Positions 9,857 through 19,724 are shown, counted from the first letter of the stretch. The stretch is 22,298 bases of DNA from Chromera velia (GCA_018398765.1 JAHBMJ010001425.1:1-22298), one strand, 5' to 3'. Notes: generated by a model not told the origin, from the sequence alone. Numbers and translations: made by a program.

Positions 9857-10072
9857 ATCTGACGCACTCCGTGCGAATGGCCCGGAAAGCGAAATTTATT
9901 CTTGTTGCCCCTGCTTTAAATTTGGAAAGTGCCTCCTCAGCTGAATTGTCTTTCCGGGGCCGAGCTTGGCGTGCGTCAGATCTTCCTGAAACGTCGGACG
10001 CAGCCATCCATCCGTGTGGTCTGGGGGGGTGCAAGTTTTGTTAAGTGCCCTCTCAGCTTCGCTTTCCGGGCC
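9857..10072. repeat. Inverted and direct repeats upstream of the Aha1-like gene
   Basis: ATCTGACGCAC (9857-9867) and GGCCCGGAAAG (9879-9889) reappear inverted as CTTTCCGGGGCC (9950-9961) and GTGCGTCAGAT (9971-9981), making imperfect ~33-bp arms around a ~60-base loop. A third partial copy, GCTTTCCGGGCC, lies at 10061-10072 and is preceded by AAGTGCCCTCTCAGC, a near copy of the segment before 9950. The cluster ends about 240 bases before the start codon of the gene. It may be promoter-associated or a small element remnant; no known binding site is recognised. Confidence 0.6.
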
Positions 10073-10315
10073 ACACAGTCACTTGCCGTCTCTGAGACCT
10101 CTCACAGTCAAACTGCACAAAAGGATTAAGACCTGTTCCGATCAAAGAGACCAAACATAGGCAGGGAGTGCGTCCTTTTGGAATTTCTGGGCGGGACATG
10201 GCCCGAGTGGTCCGAAGAACATTGTGAAGACAGTGAATTAAGCGTCACACCGCGCTGCTCCAGAAGCTCGAAGAAGAGAGAAGGGGTGAGGAAAATCCGA
10301 ACCAGGACGACAATA

Positions 10316-12592
10316 ATGGCCACCGACGCTTCAGCCGCAGGTTCGGTGTGGAACAAAAACAGTTGGCACTGGTGAGTCAAAAAGGTGTCTTCAGTCGTGT
10401 TCTTGGGCTGGTCCCGTCCGAGCTGTTCAATCTCTTGTGTGCCGTCGTTTTCCCCAGTTTCTTCTGATCTGCGCGTCCGTTTTGCTTAGCTTATTTCGAT
10501 ATGCGCGCGCCCTTCGCCTTGCTTGATTGATTTGTGTGGGATCTGTGGCTGTTTGTTTGCAGGGAGGAAAAGAACTACACCAAGTTGGCCATAAGCCTTC
10601 TGAATAGCCTCCTGGCAGACTTCACGATCACCGCTTCTGACGAAGAGCCCTCACTGAAGTTCTCCTTCAAAGACGTCGAGTAAGTCAGTGAGAGAGGAGA
10701 GAGACATGGCGCATCACGCACTTGCTTGTGTATTACGTCATCGACCGGAAGACTGACAAGGCCACGTTACATGTTTTTGTGCATCGAAACATTTCGTCGG
10801 AAGTCATTCGGAGACTTTGAACTGAACCTTTTGTGCAAGGTTGGAAGAATCTGTGAGTAGTCAAGTCGAATTGCATGAGAAGGATCCAACCTCTTACCTT
10901 TGTCTGTCCTGCAGAGCAAAAGGAGAGGCCTCGGTGTCGGTGCGCAAGGGCAAGCGTATCGTCGCATTTGAGTTCGCTGTCGGGATGCAGTGGGAGGCGC
11001 AGTCGGAGTCCTCCAACGAGACGGCTACCGGAAGGCTGAACATCGGAGACTTTGCAGTAGACTCAGTGGCCGATCAGGACTACGAAGTGTCTCTGACTCT
11101 CCTCTCAGGGGGGGCTCTCGGGGAGAGGGCAAAGGTGGGAGGGGGGGGAGGGAGGGCAAATAGAGATTGCTGACTCTCCTCCACTGTCTGTGCAATGATG
11201 CCTGCGTAGTCGTCCGCTAGTTGGAAGATTCTCTCATGCATTTGAAGATGGTCGTCCCCTAGTTGGAAGATTCTCTCATGCATTTGAAGATGGTCGTCCC
11301 CTAGTTGGAAGATTCTCTCATGCATTTGAAGATGGTGATCGATCCTGTGGTTATGTTTCCATGTCTGCTTGTTACAGTATTTATGTCTCCCTCCAGTTCA
11401 GAGTTTTGGGTGTGCGAAGGCAACCTTCCAACATTCCAATGGGAATGGATGCGACTCATCTCTCTTTCCGGGAGAATCATGTTTGTTTTTGTTCCTCTTT
11501 GTGCTGTTCAGGGCAACAGAAAAGAGAAAACAGGGAAAACTGACATTACTTACTCTCCTTTGTTTCGTCTCTTTTTCCGAGCACTTTTCATGCCTTCGTT
11601 CCAGCCTGTGCAGCAGCGACAGCGCTTTCTTCCTTCTTTTTCATTTCCCCTCTTCCCTTCTTTCTTTGCTCGTTTCTCCATGTGCTCCGGCCTCGGTTTT
11701 CGGTTCTTCTTCATTCTTTTGTTTCTTTCTCTCTCTATGTCTGCTTGAAGGAATTTCTCCGAAAGGAAGGCGTGAAGGCCATGAAGAAGCACCTGGCGTG
11801 CTTCACAGAAAAGCTCTCCAGCCAGGAAAGTGACCAAGGTGGGTCACTCAGTGAATTAGTGAAGTAAGAAAAGAGTCACTATGGAACTTCTCCCCCCTAC
11901 TCCTCCTACATACATGTCGTATCCTCTTGTTTTTGAATTGCCATGTATGTGATGTTGCTTCAAATTTGTTTTGCTGCATAATTGAACTTTTGCTTGGGGG
12001 TCAGTTTTTAAGCGCTTTTCCTGTTAGTCATCCACATGCTCCCTCCCTCCCTCCCTCCCTCCCTCTCGAGTCTCTCTCCTCTCGTATGCAGAGCGTCTCG
12101 CGGCTGACAAGAAGAGACGGGAGGAGGAGGCTGAGCGGATGAGGCGTGCGGAGGAAGAAAAGGGAGAGGAGAAGAAAAAGTTCCTGGAGGAGCAAAAACG
12201 GAAGGAACAGCAGAAGAGAGAAGCCGACGCAGAGATGATGAAGAGACAGATGGAGACGGCAGGGCAAGTGGCGGGCCAGGGCTCAGTGTGGAATGCGAAC
12301 AGCTATCATTGGGAGGAGAAGCCCCAAAGCACGTGGGCAAGAGAGAGACTCCTTCAAATAATCGAGAATGCAAAGGTATGGTCGTCTTCCGGACAGGCAG
12401 ATGCAAGAGTGTGATGTTTCTTTTCCTATGGAGAGAGAGAAATATCATGAGAGAGTGTTGCAGGTGATCCCTGAAACTTCTTGTGGAGAGACTACCTTCT
12501 TTCCTCGCCCCTGCCTGTTTCTTGGTCAGGCCTCTCTCTGTCTCTGTCTCTCTCTTTCTCTTTCTCTTTCTCTCTCTCTCTCTGTCTCTCTG

Positions 12593-12632
<40 letters not shown>

Positions 12633-13456
12633 CCGTTTCTCTCTTTTTTTGTTCTTTGGGTGTGTGCGTGTTTGCCCCTCGTCTTGCCTATTCGCACTCA
12701 CTCGTGCCTTCCCTTCCCTTGTCTTCTTTCAGTTGAGTTTGCAGCCCCCTTCTTCTCCTTCCTCTGCCGACTCTTCCTTTGAACTCTCCCTGCTGGGTCC
12801 TGTGAAAGTCGAGGGCGAGGCCTCCACATCCATCAGAAAAGGCAGGAAGATCTGTGTGTTCGACATGAAGGTCAGTCGGTCAACCAGTCAGTCACTCAGA
12901 TCGGTAGGTAGAGAGTCGCATAGGGTCGCGACCACACACACACACACACACACACACACGCGCGCGCGCACATACACGCACACACAGAGGGAGAGCAGTA
13001 TGTAAGCGTGTGTATTCTCCTCTGTGGTTTGTTTGTTTGTTCTTCTGGCTGGACGTCTGCAGGTCTCCTGTGGTTGGGCGATGTTTGAGAGGGATGGGAC
13101 GGGAATGGTCGTGAACGAGTGCAAGGGTTCTCTTGAAGTGAGTGAGTGAGTGAGTGGGCTCTTTGCATGTGTTGTGTGTCTTTCTTCTTCTTGTCGGGCT
13201 GGATGGCTGGCTGGCTGGCTGGCTCGTAACACTCTCTCTCTCGATCGATCGATCGATCGATTGATTGATTTGGGTTTTGTAGTCTCAATTTACGTTCTTT
13301 TCAAACTCATCTGTCCTCATTGAGCTTCACATTCCAGCTCCGCTTTGCTTCTTCGTTTTGTTCTCTTCCAGGGCAGTGATTCGGTCTCTGTTATTTTCTC
13401 CCTTTCGTTGTCTTCCTTTCGTCCTTCCTGGCCACTTCCTCTCTGTCGCTCTCTCT

Positions 13457-13501
<45 letters not shown>

Positions 13502-14368
13502 TGAAATCCTTTCTTGTACACGATCACAGCAATTCGGCGTCCCGGCCCTTAGCTGCTTTGTGACATACGTGCGTGTTCGAGCACATGATTGCGACGCAAA
13601 AGCATCTGCATGATATAAAACTTCGAAGCGACAAATACGTTTCCCTCACTGCAGCGTCAGGAGTAGTAAATGAGTGAGTGAGTGATGGAGGCAGAGTGAT
13701 AGAGACAGAGATTGGCGGGGGGGGGAAGACTGAAATTGAATGGATGAATAGTGGATGGATAGAAAGATGAGGTTGCATGCATGGAGGCATGCAGGTGGAG
13801 AACTTCACGTCAGAGGATGAGGAGGACGAGTGGGCAGTGAAGGCAATTCCAGACCCCCAGTTCGCCTCCCACAAACACGCAGAGCCTCTGATCGTCAGTA
13901 AGTGAAGGAGTGATGGAGACCCCAACGCATAGCTGCCGATTTCTGTTTTCGCGGTCACAAGTGTCTGTCGTCTTCTCCTTCCCACCGCGTGTATTCGAAT
14001 AGAAAGAATGCACTGCTGTCTGTTCCTTTGAAACCTTCAACGGAACATCAGGGGAGGATCTGTATGGAATGGACTGACTGTGCTGTCTCTTTCGTCTTGA
14101 AGGTGTTTCTCTTGTTCAGAAGTCTTTCCCTGAACTCAAAGGCTCTTTGTATGAATTTGTACCTTTGTTCTACTTGAATTATGATCTGTCAGTTAAGCTT
14201 TGTTTCCTTTCGTGCTGCATCGGGGGGGGTTTGAGGCATCTGCAGACTGGTTTTTGAGCTTAGAAGTGATTTTCTTTTTGCCTGCAGGCGATTCTGAAGA
14301 AGGCTGGAGTGAGTGCGATTCGCGGAAAGTTGAAGTCATTCGTGGAGGAGCTGAAGCAGAGGGGGTAG
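10316..14368 (+). CDS. Tandem Aha1 N-terminal-domain protein (Hsp90 ATPase activator-like), nine exons
   Basis: Predicted cytosolic Hsp90 co-chaperone of 385 residues. Exons: 10316-10371, 10563-10679, 10915-11134, 11751-11838, 12092-12375, 12733-12870, 13063-13137, 13795-13893, 14288-14368; every intron is GT-AG and the frame is continuous. Two Aha1 N-terminal domains are visible: residues ~9-155 and ~224-385. Both open with the family signature (VWNKNSWHWEEK; VWNANSYHWEEK), both carry GEAS followed by the conserved RKGK-type motif (RKGK 68-71; RKGR 290-293), and both end in an amphipathic helix (EFLRKEGVKAMKKHL; AILKKAGVSAIRGKL). In Aha1 this domain binds the Hsp90 middle domain and stimulates ATP hydrolysis. 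Residues ~161-217 form a strongly charged K/R/E linker, probably helical or coiled-coil. The Aha1 C-terminal (AHSA1/START-like) domain is absent. Domain 2 has a Ser/Pro insertion (~260-270). The start is the first ATG directly before domain 1. The last intron in each domain is phase 0 at the same structural position. Confidence 0.88.
11209..11334. repeat. Three tandem 42-bp units in intron 3
   Basis: Units 11209-11250, 11251-11292 and 11293-11334 are almost identical, with one clear difference (CCGCTAG in unit 1 versus CCCCTAG). The unit contains TAGTTGGAAGATTCTCTCAT. The near-identity indicates recent expansion. Because 42 is a multiple of three, the minus strand stays open across it as a 14-residue repeat (MHERIFQL...), which I regard as incidental. 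Confidence 0.95.
12041..12064. repeat. CCCT microsatellite in intron 4
   Basis: Six tandem CCCT units form part of the pyrimidine tract that precedes the acceptor at 12091 of the Aha1-like gene. Confidence 0.9.
12530..12626. repeat. CT-rich tract followed by GT microsatellite in intron 5
   Basis: About 60 bases of CT and CTTT repeats lead into a GT run of roughly 16 units (12594-12626). The whole lies within intron 5 (12376-12732). Confidence 0.9.
12932..12970. repeat. CA then CG dinucleotide repeat in intron 6
   Basis: About 13 CA units (12933-12959) pass into a short CGCGCGCG stretch, an alternating purine-pyrimidine tract with Z-DNA potential. It lies within intron 6 (12871-13062). Confidence 0.9.
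13138..13270. repeat. Cluster of tetranucleotide repeats at the 5' end of intron 7
   Basis: GTGA units start exactly at the donor (13138-13157). TGGC units follow at 13205-13224, then GATC units grading into GATT units (13241-13269). Three different 4-base repeats within 130 bases. Confidence 0.85.
13461..13498. repeat. GT microsatellite in intron 7
   Basis: About 19 uninterrupted GT units inside intron 7 (13138-13794). The opposite strand reads as a Thr-His repeat in short ORFs, which are artefacts. Confidence 0.95.
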
Positions 14369-14555
14369 GCGCAGTAGTTAAAATAAGCATCGGACGGACA
14401 GAAGAGTAGGGAGGATCTAGGAAGATACGACTGGGAGAAGGGCAGTACTCGATAGCACGTCAACAATTTCAATATGAAAGAGGGGGGAGCACGCTATAGT
14501 ATGTCAAATGGTCGACATTTGGTTTGACTGCAATTGAGGTGTCACGGATCTGCTA

Positions 14556-14872
14556 TGTGCGTACAAGGCTAAGTAATCATGAGGCTAGCAGTGTGGTGGG
14601 CTAGACAGAGATCTTCTTGATCAGCCGTTCATAGAGGGAGTTTCATCTTAGAGTTCTGACAACAACCACTCATGCCAATCATCCAGCGCTTCTACTGCCT
14701 TCCAGGCGCTCTCTTGCTTGGCTACAGAACGCATGCCTCACTGAAAGTATCGTTTAGTGCACAGACGCACGCGCTCATCGATCCTGCGCCCTACTCCGTG
14801 CGAATAGCCTGTCGAACGACTAAGTACCATGACAGCCTCGTGGCGGCGCCACGTACAAGCCCTACATCTGCC
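14556..14872. repeat. Dispersed repeat family 2, copy 1
   Basis: A ~317-bp unit repeated in the same orientation at 18388-18717. Both begin TGTGCGTACAAGGCTAAGTA and end CCCTACATCTGCC. Conserved blocks include GATCAGCCGTTCATAGAGGG and GTTCTGACAACAACCACTCA. Copy 1 differs by substitutions and small indels. No ORF with recognisable content. Probably a small interspersed element; family unknown. It starts about 190 bases beyond the stop of the Aha1-like gene. Confidence 0.85.
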
Positions 14873-15959
14873 CGCTCGCCGAGGCCGACGTCCATGCTCG
14901 GCTCACACTTTCTTTCTTTTCCTCTCACCATCCATATTCCATCCCCACATCTGCCCACTCGCTCGGTGGGTTGGATAAGTAAAATAAATCCACCAAATCT
15001 TAATTCTTTCCTTTTCTCAATTAAGAATTTTTAATTAAGACAGCGTGATCGCATGATAACGATAAAATGGTCGTAATAACGTTGAGCTTCAGTCTTGGAT
15101 CGCTGAATAAAACTGCAGTCGACCTCCGAAACAGACGTATGGCATTGTAGCTCAGTACACCCTCTTACATACACTGGCTGGAGACCCTGAGCGCTCAATT
15201 CCCAGTCGACTGTTCAGGGTACACGCTGGCTTCCAGTTTTGAAGGACCGCAATGCCTCCCATCTCCAGCGCACAACACACTCAGTGTGTTATCCACATTA
15301 CCCTCCTAGGTTACCCTCTCTACACTTCTAGTTTATCTTCTCACCTCAGGCCCCCCGCTGCGCCAAGGCTGAAATCGCACATAGCCTCCTTATGGATGTG
15401 CAACTCTGTGCTTTTTCACACATTCTTGACAGTCGGAAGCAAAAATCTCAGCCCTCTGTGAGCGGTGCCATGGCAATGATCTGCATGGGCGCCAGAGGGT
15501 TCAGACACTGCGACGCATAGTCGGAATAAGACGAGTACGACCACACACCCACAAATATGGCCACAAACAACCGGGTTTTCTCTTTCTTCTTTCGATGGAA
15601 AGTCGACGGTTTCATGCGAAGTCAACACTGTGACACTGCTCAGAACTCCTAATCGCTAAGATGTGCTTTCAGAGTTCACAGCATGATTGATTTTGATTGA
15701 TTGATGCCAAACCCTAGGTGGAGTTAGAACTCCCGGGCGGCGCATACATGCATGGGTCTATTCAATTATGCCAGCTGCAAGCTAAGTGGACGACAGTTAT
15801 TCGAACTTAATCTAATCAATCATTTACTACAATATGGCAAGAAATGATAAAGAGGAGAGAGGGTTGAGAGCGCAAGAGCGATGTGATGAACTTGCGAACC
15901 CCCAGATCAGAAAAGGAGGCGGATGCAAAAGGTGGGTCACAACGAGTGAAGCGGTCTGA
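14873..15959. other. Intergenic region with a tRNA A-box-like segment
   Basis: No protein gene supported. At about 15137-15190 the segment GGCATTGTAGCTCAGTACA resembles the start of a tRNA with its A box, but the D arm cannot close with a normal loop and there is no proper T arm, so it is at most a SINE relic. An AT-rich stretch with CTTAATT/AATTAAG hairpin lies near 14995-15040. Confidence 0.35.
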
Positions 15960-16682
15960 TTAAATTAATGCCAACCACTGCAAAAAGCCTTGTTCAGCAG
16001 TCCATTGGGGGCAGACAGAGAGCCGATGAATAAAATCATCTACACACCGGTAGCAGGCTTCATAGGTGCACAGCTTTCTATTAGAGCAACCAACAGGCAG
16101 CCCACCTTGCCCGCCCATCGGGTTATATGTCAGCATGCGCAAAAAAGAAAAGATTGAGCTATCCGTAACCGACAGGGCAGAACGGGGAAGGGCAGAGACA
16201 GAAGGAACACCGGAGGATGACTTGCTGCACAGGAGGAAGACAAACATACGGCGGGAGGACGGGAAGTCGCGCTGCAGAGGGGTGAGTCTAGTAAGGAGGG
16301 GAAAGTGAGAGGAAGATTGCCCATCATCCTCAGAAGCCTTCATGCATTCCTTTGCAACTGTCTGTCTCACCTTGCCTTTGAAGAAAAGTGAGCCGGTGCC
16401 TTGTACCTTACGACCATTCTGCCCGCATTGGGAAGAGAGATCGGGCTCGACCCTCAGTGAGCGGACAGAAATCAAATCAGCCCAACGAAGCCGTCTATCT
16501 ATAGATCTTGTGAATTGTTGGCAGCAGTTATTCTTCCAGGCATGCAACATGGCTGCAGGAATAGTGTATGTTGTGATGGAAAGAGAGTGCCACCAGTCAG
16601 CCACGCGGGAGCAGAGAAGGGCTTTGCAAGGAAGAAGACCAAGGATGCAAAGAGAGGGTAGGCAGAAGCTGCGAGCAGACAA
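15960..16682 (-). pseudogene. Unassigned 240-codon ORF, possible retroelement remnant
   Basis: The minus strand is open for 240 codons from 16682 to a stop at 15960. The first codon of the open stretch is TTG, so a true start or an upstream exon is uncertain. Near the C-terminus the residues C210, C213, H219 and C224 (CYRCVDDFIHRLSVCPQW, encoded around 16011-16055) fit a CxxC-x5-H-x4-C-P pattern like the zinc-binding segment at the end of many non-LTR retrotransposon polymerases. Upstream there is no reverse-transcriptase motif, and no A-rich tail lies beyond the stop. The opposite strand also has a 114-codon ORF (16342-16686) that overlaps it. I infer a relic at best; chance cannot be excluded. 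Confidence 0.25.
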
Positions 16683-18387
16683 ATGACCACACCAACGGGC
16701 AAACCAAAGCTACAAAGCATCAAGAGCGAGCAGGTCTGTATCCCGTACTGGCAGATATTCAAGGCAGTAGAGCGCTACGGAGGTCCAGCAGGCTCTAAAG
16801 ACTGTTACCTGCACGTTAATGCTGAGCAGGCCCATGCTCGCAATCAATCCGATTACTCCCCAGAGCATATGGGGCATGGTTCGACGCGCAGTCGATACAC
16901 TTCCTGCATACTACTGGCTCGATATGAAGTCGACACTCTTACTCTTCTGTTTACTGTGTCAGCGTCATGCATGTGTGTGGATACTTGAGAGAGATTGATC
17001 GACCAAACAAGATGTTCTAACTTGATTAGATTAATTTGGTCACACAAACGGAAAGAAATAGAATCAAAAGTCAGTCAGATTTGGGTGTACAGTTCCTTTT
17101 CAAACAAAACCGTACAGCTATGATTGCTCCTTCTCCTGTGGATGAACAGAGAGAAAGCAAAGATAACAGATGTAGCTGTAAGACAGACAGCCAAAGAAGC
17201 AACACACTCGCATTCACCCTACACACATCCCGGCCAAAGTCATCAGCCCCCAGGCGGCCGTTCCCAAGCACTGAAAACATACAGCCTCTCCTTTTCCTGC
17301 CCTATTATCATTCCCTCACGCAGTCACTTCTCTTCTTCTCTTCATTGTCTCTTCTTTTTTGTGTTTGTATCTTTTTTTTTCAGCAATCCCCTCTCACCAC
17401 AACAAACCCTCAGTCTCCTCACCTCCAACTTCCTTTCCCTCCTCTCCTTCCTTTTTTTCTCTTTCCTTCCCAACTGTCTTAGCCCCTATGACCCATTCCT
17501 ATCATGAAGACACAATACAGTTAAGATGTACAGAGAGATCTAGAGAGAGATACAGTCAGATATAGCAGCCACCAGACCCATACCGACTTCAACATACTCT
17601 CTCTCACTTCATCACCTCCCTTCCTTCCTCCCCCCCAAACAAATTTTTTAACGTTCAACCCACAACCAAAAGAAAACAATCCAGGAGTTCACTAACATGG
17701 AGATATGTAGCAGCCGCGGTGCCCCCATAGCACTACTGAGCATTTGGAAACGCGGCATACCTAGTTGCGAGTGAAGACAAAGATCACACACCTCCAGTCA
17801 CCACAACCAAACCTGTACTCCACAAGATGCTCTTCTTCCTTCCATCCCAAACCTCTCACAGAGCAAAATAACCAAGAGCATCTTCTGCATCACCTGGGCG
17901 CGTTCCGTGTAGGCCTGAACACCTCGTGCTTCATTGCAGCACAATCAGCAGAGGCAGCAGTCAGTCAGACTGAGTCAGTCAGTTCAGTGACTTCAGTCAA
18001 TCAGACTGAATGGTCTCCCTCCTCAAGCTTGTCTTTGTGGACCCTCATCTCCAGCGGGCCTGCAACCTTGAGTTTCAAGAACTCTCTTAAGATAAAGAGA
18101 ACAGAAATTTAAGAAACACCGCGCTCCATGATATCTGGAAGAGAGTCTCAAATCCGCCATAAATTTTGATTCGAGAACAAACAACACAAAAGAGACGAAA
18201 TTTTTTTTCTTTTAACGAGTTTTTCTACTAACAAGCTGGCACTACACTTTTGTTAGTACAGACCTTACATATAGTGGAGAGAATTCTCTGTCCAGTCTGA
18301 CTGTTCATCAATACTACAAAGTTTACGATCTACACCACATCTGCCTCCCTGTGTTGCCAAACGCTCTGTTAATCAAACTGTAAGCTG
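16683..18387. other. Intergenic region, pyrimidine-rich in the middle
   Basis: No gene can be built with confidence. From about 17283 to 17480 the plus strand is mostly C and T, giving spurious Ser/Leu/Pro/Phe ORFs. From 17950 to 18010 CAGT and GACT motifs recur. On the minus strand 18085-18001 could be a terminal exon (see findings). From 18110 to 18300 the sequence is AT-rich. Confidence 0.4.
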
Positions 18388-18717
18388 TGTGCGTACAAGG
18401 CTAAGTAATCAATGATATGAGGCTAGCAGTATGGTAGGCTAGACAGAGATATAATTCTCGATCAGCCGTTCATAGAGGGAGTTCCATCTTAGAGTTCTGA
18501 CAACAACCACTCATACCAATCATCCAGCTTCTACTGCCTTCCAGGCGCTCTCTTGCTTGGCTACAGAGCGTATGCCTCACTGAAAGTATCGTTTAGTGCA
18601 CGCGTTCGATCATCAATCCCGCGCCCTACTCTATACAAGTAGTCCATCGAGCGACTAAGTACCATGACAGTCTCGTGGTGGCGCCACATACAGGCCCTAC
18701 ATTGCCCTACATCTGCC
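18388..18717. repeat. Dispersed repeat family 2, copy 2
   Basis: A 330-bp copy of the unit at 14556-14872, same orientation. Relative to copy 1 it carries small insertions (for example AATGATAT after AAGTAATC) and a short tandem duplication of CCCTACAT near its right end. Its flanks differ from those of copy 1. Confidence 0.85.
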
Positions 18718-19152
18718 ATGTTCAAGTACTTCCTAGAGTACTTCAATACTTTGTCTTTTCGGGATTCTGATAGGCATCTGCTACGTTTCAATTGAGCTTA
18801 CGCAGCGTCGTGTTACGACTCGTGTAACCTTATTGTAGAAAAGAGTTTTAAAAGACTAGAACAAAGACTAAGGAGTCCCTATGACTCCTGGTGTGACTCT
18901 TTGAGTACTGAAATCTTGTATTCTCCTAGGTATTCTCATAATCTTTATATTCCAGTAGTGAGACATGCTAGAAGTCGTCACTTAGTCCAACTCACAAGAC
19001 TTGGTTAGTCATGTCATTGCCGTATTAAACTATTTAAAAAAAAAAATTACTCTATTAAACTGTTAATTCAACGATAATTCTACTAAGGACGGGAAAAAGT
19101 GTATTCTAGAAAAGGTGCGCTATGAAAAATATACCTGATGCTATACTTGATT

Positions 19153-19187
19153 TGCACCTATGTACCTGGATGCACCTGATAGGTGCA
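19153..19187. repeat. Perfect 9-bp hairpin TGCACCTAT/ATAGGTGCA
   Basis: TGCACCTAT (19153-19161) pairs perfectly with ATAGGTGCA (19179-19187) over a 17-base loop. The loop itself contains another TGCACCT, so an alternative register is possible. Function unknown. Confidence 0.6.
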
Positions 19188-19336
19188 TTTTGTGGAGCAA
19201 AGAGATTGTTTTAAGAGTTGAATATTTAGGTGAAGATGTAGTAGCTGACGGGGCCCTCATTGGTGCGTGGTGCCCATGCAGCACCTCTAGCGCTGCAGGC
19301 CCAGGGCATTATGTGTCTCTCTTTTGAGTCTCTTAT

Positions 19337-19377
19337 GCGCCGCCAATCTCACATGCTATGAAAAGGCGTGGCGGCGC
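19337..19377. repeat. Perfect GC-rich 9-bp hairpin
   Basis: GCGCCGCCA (19337-19345) pairs with TGGCGGCGC (19369-19377) over a 23-base loop. It lies about 50 bases before the candidate exon at 19430. Confidence 0.6.
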
Positions 19378-19429
19378 TTGCAGAGCCTTGAGCCGGGCAT
19401 TTGAGCGTCGTCGCCGCATATCACTGCAG

Positions 19430-19588
19430 AAAAAGATATGACAGAGATCAAATAAAACGAAAAACAACAAAGAACAACGATGATCAAGGAAAAGAAAGGG
19501 AAATCAGAGAAACTCTCAGTAAATCAGTCAGTGAAATCGAACGGGCACCCCCTCGTATGGAAGAGCCCACTTCGGTTAACCTGGCTAA
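19430..19588 (+). CDS. Possible orphan internal exon, unassigned
   Basis: The segment follows ATCACTGCAG and ends before GTGAGTAT, a good donor. Between them one frame (first base completing a codon) is open for 52 codons and encodes a strongly charged peptide beginning KRYDRDQIKRKTTKNN and ending EEPTSVNLA. The other frames are less open. I found no partner exons; downstream lies the satellite array, which would then be intronic or beyond the gene. No domain recognised. The pyrimidine tract before the acceptor is weak, which lowers confidence. Confidence 0.22.
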
Positions 19589-19724
19589 GTGAGTATCCAC
19601 CATCCAGCTTCCTTCAATGAAGTGAATGACTGCGGTCGAGTACGGTCCATACTCACGTCTCTTCCACGGTTATCACACAAAGGCAACTCTGATTTTTTGC
19701 GCCCACCAGCAGCATCTAAAGGCT

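Larger units (their letters stand above)
18718..19429. other. AT-rich to mixed region with several small hairpins
   Basis: No gene supported. AGGAGTC (18871-18877) and GACTCCT (18883-18889) form a perfect 7-bp stem. An A tract lies near 19040. Confidence 0.4.

Noticed and set aside
9495-10034. Minus-strand ORF of 179 codons upstream of the Aha1-like gene
   Set aside because: No recognisable domain, includes the GATT microsatellite as SINQSINR-type repeats, and overlaps the inverted-repeat cluster.
11080-11325. Minus-strand ORF with a 14-residue repeat (MHERIFQL)
   Set aside because: Produced by the three 42-bp intronic units; lies antisense to intron 3 and the end of exon 3.
12008-12736. 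Long ORFs of 120-229 codons with His-Thr, Cys-Val or Ser-Leu runs
   Set aside because: They translate CT and GT microsatellites inside introns and overlap the well-supported coding exon 12092-12375.
15137-15215. tRNA gene suggested by GTAGCTCAGT
   Set aside because: The D stem GCTC finds GAGC only about 32 bases later and there is no T arm, so no cloverleaf is possible.
17124-17507. Ser/Phe/Leu-rich ORFs on the plus strand
   Set aside because: They come from a C/T-rich tract; all three frames give similar low-complexity peptides.
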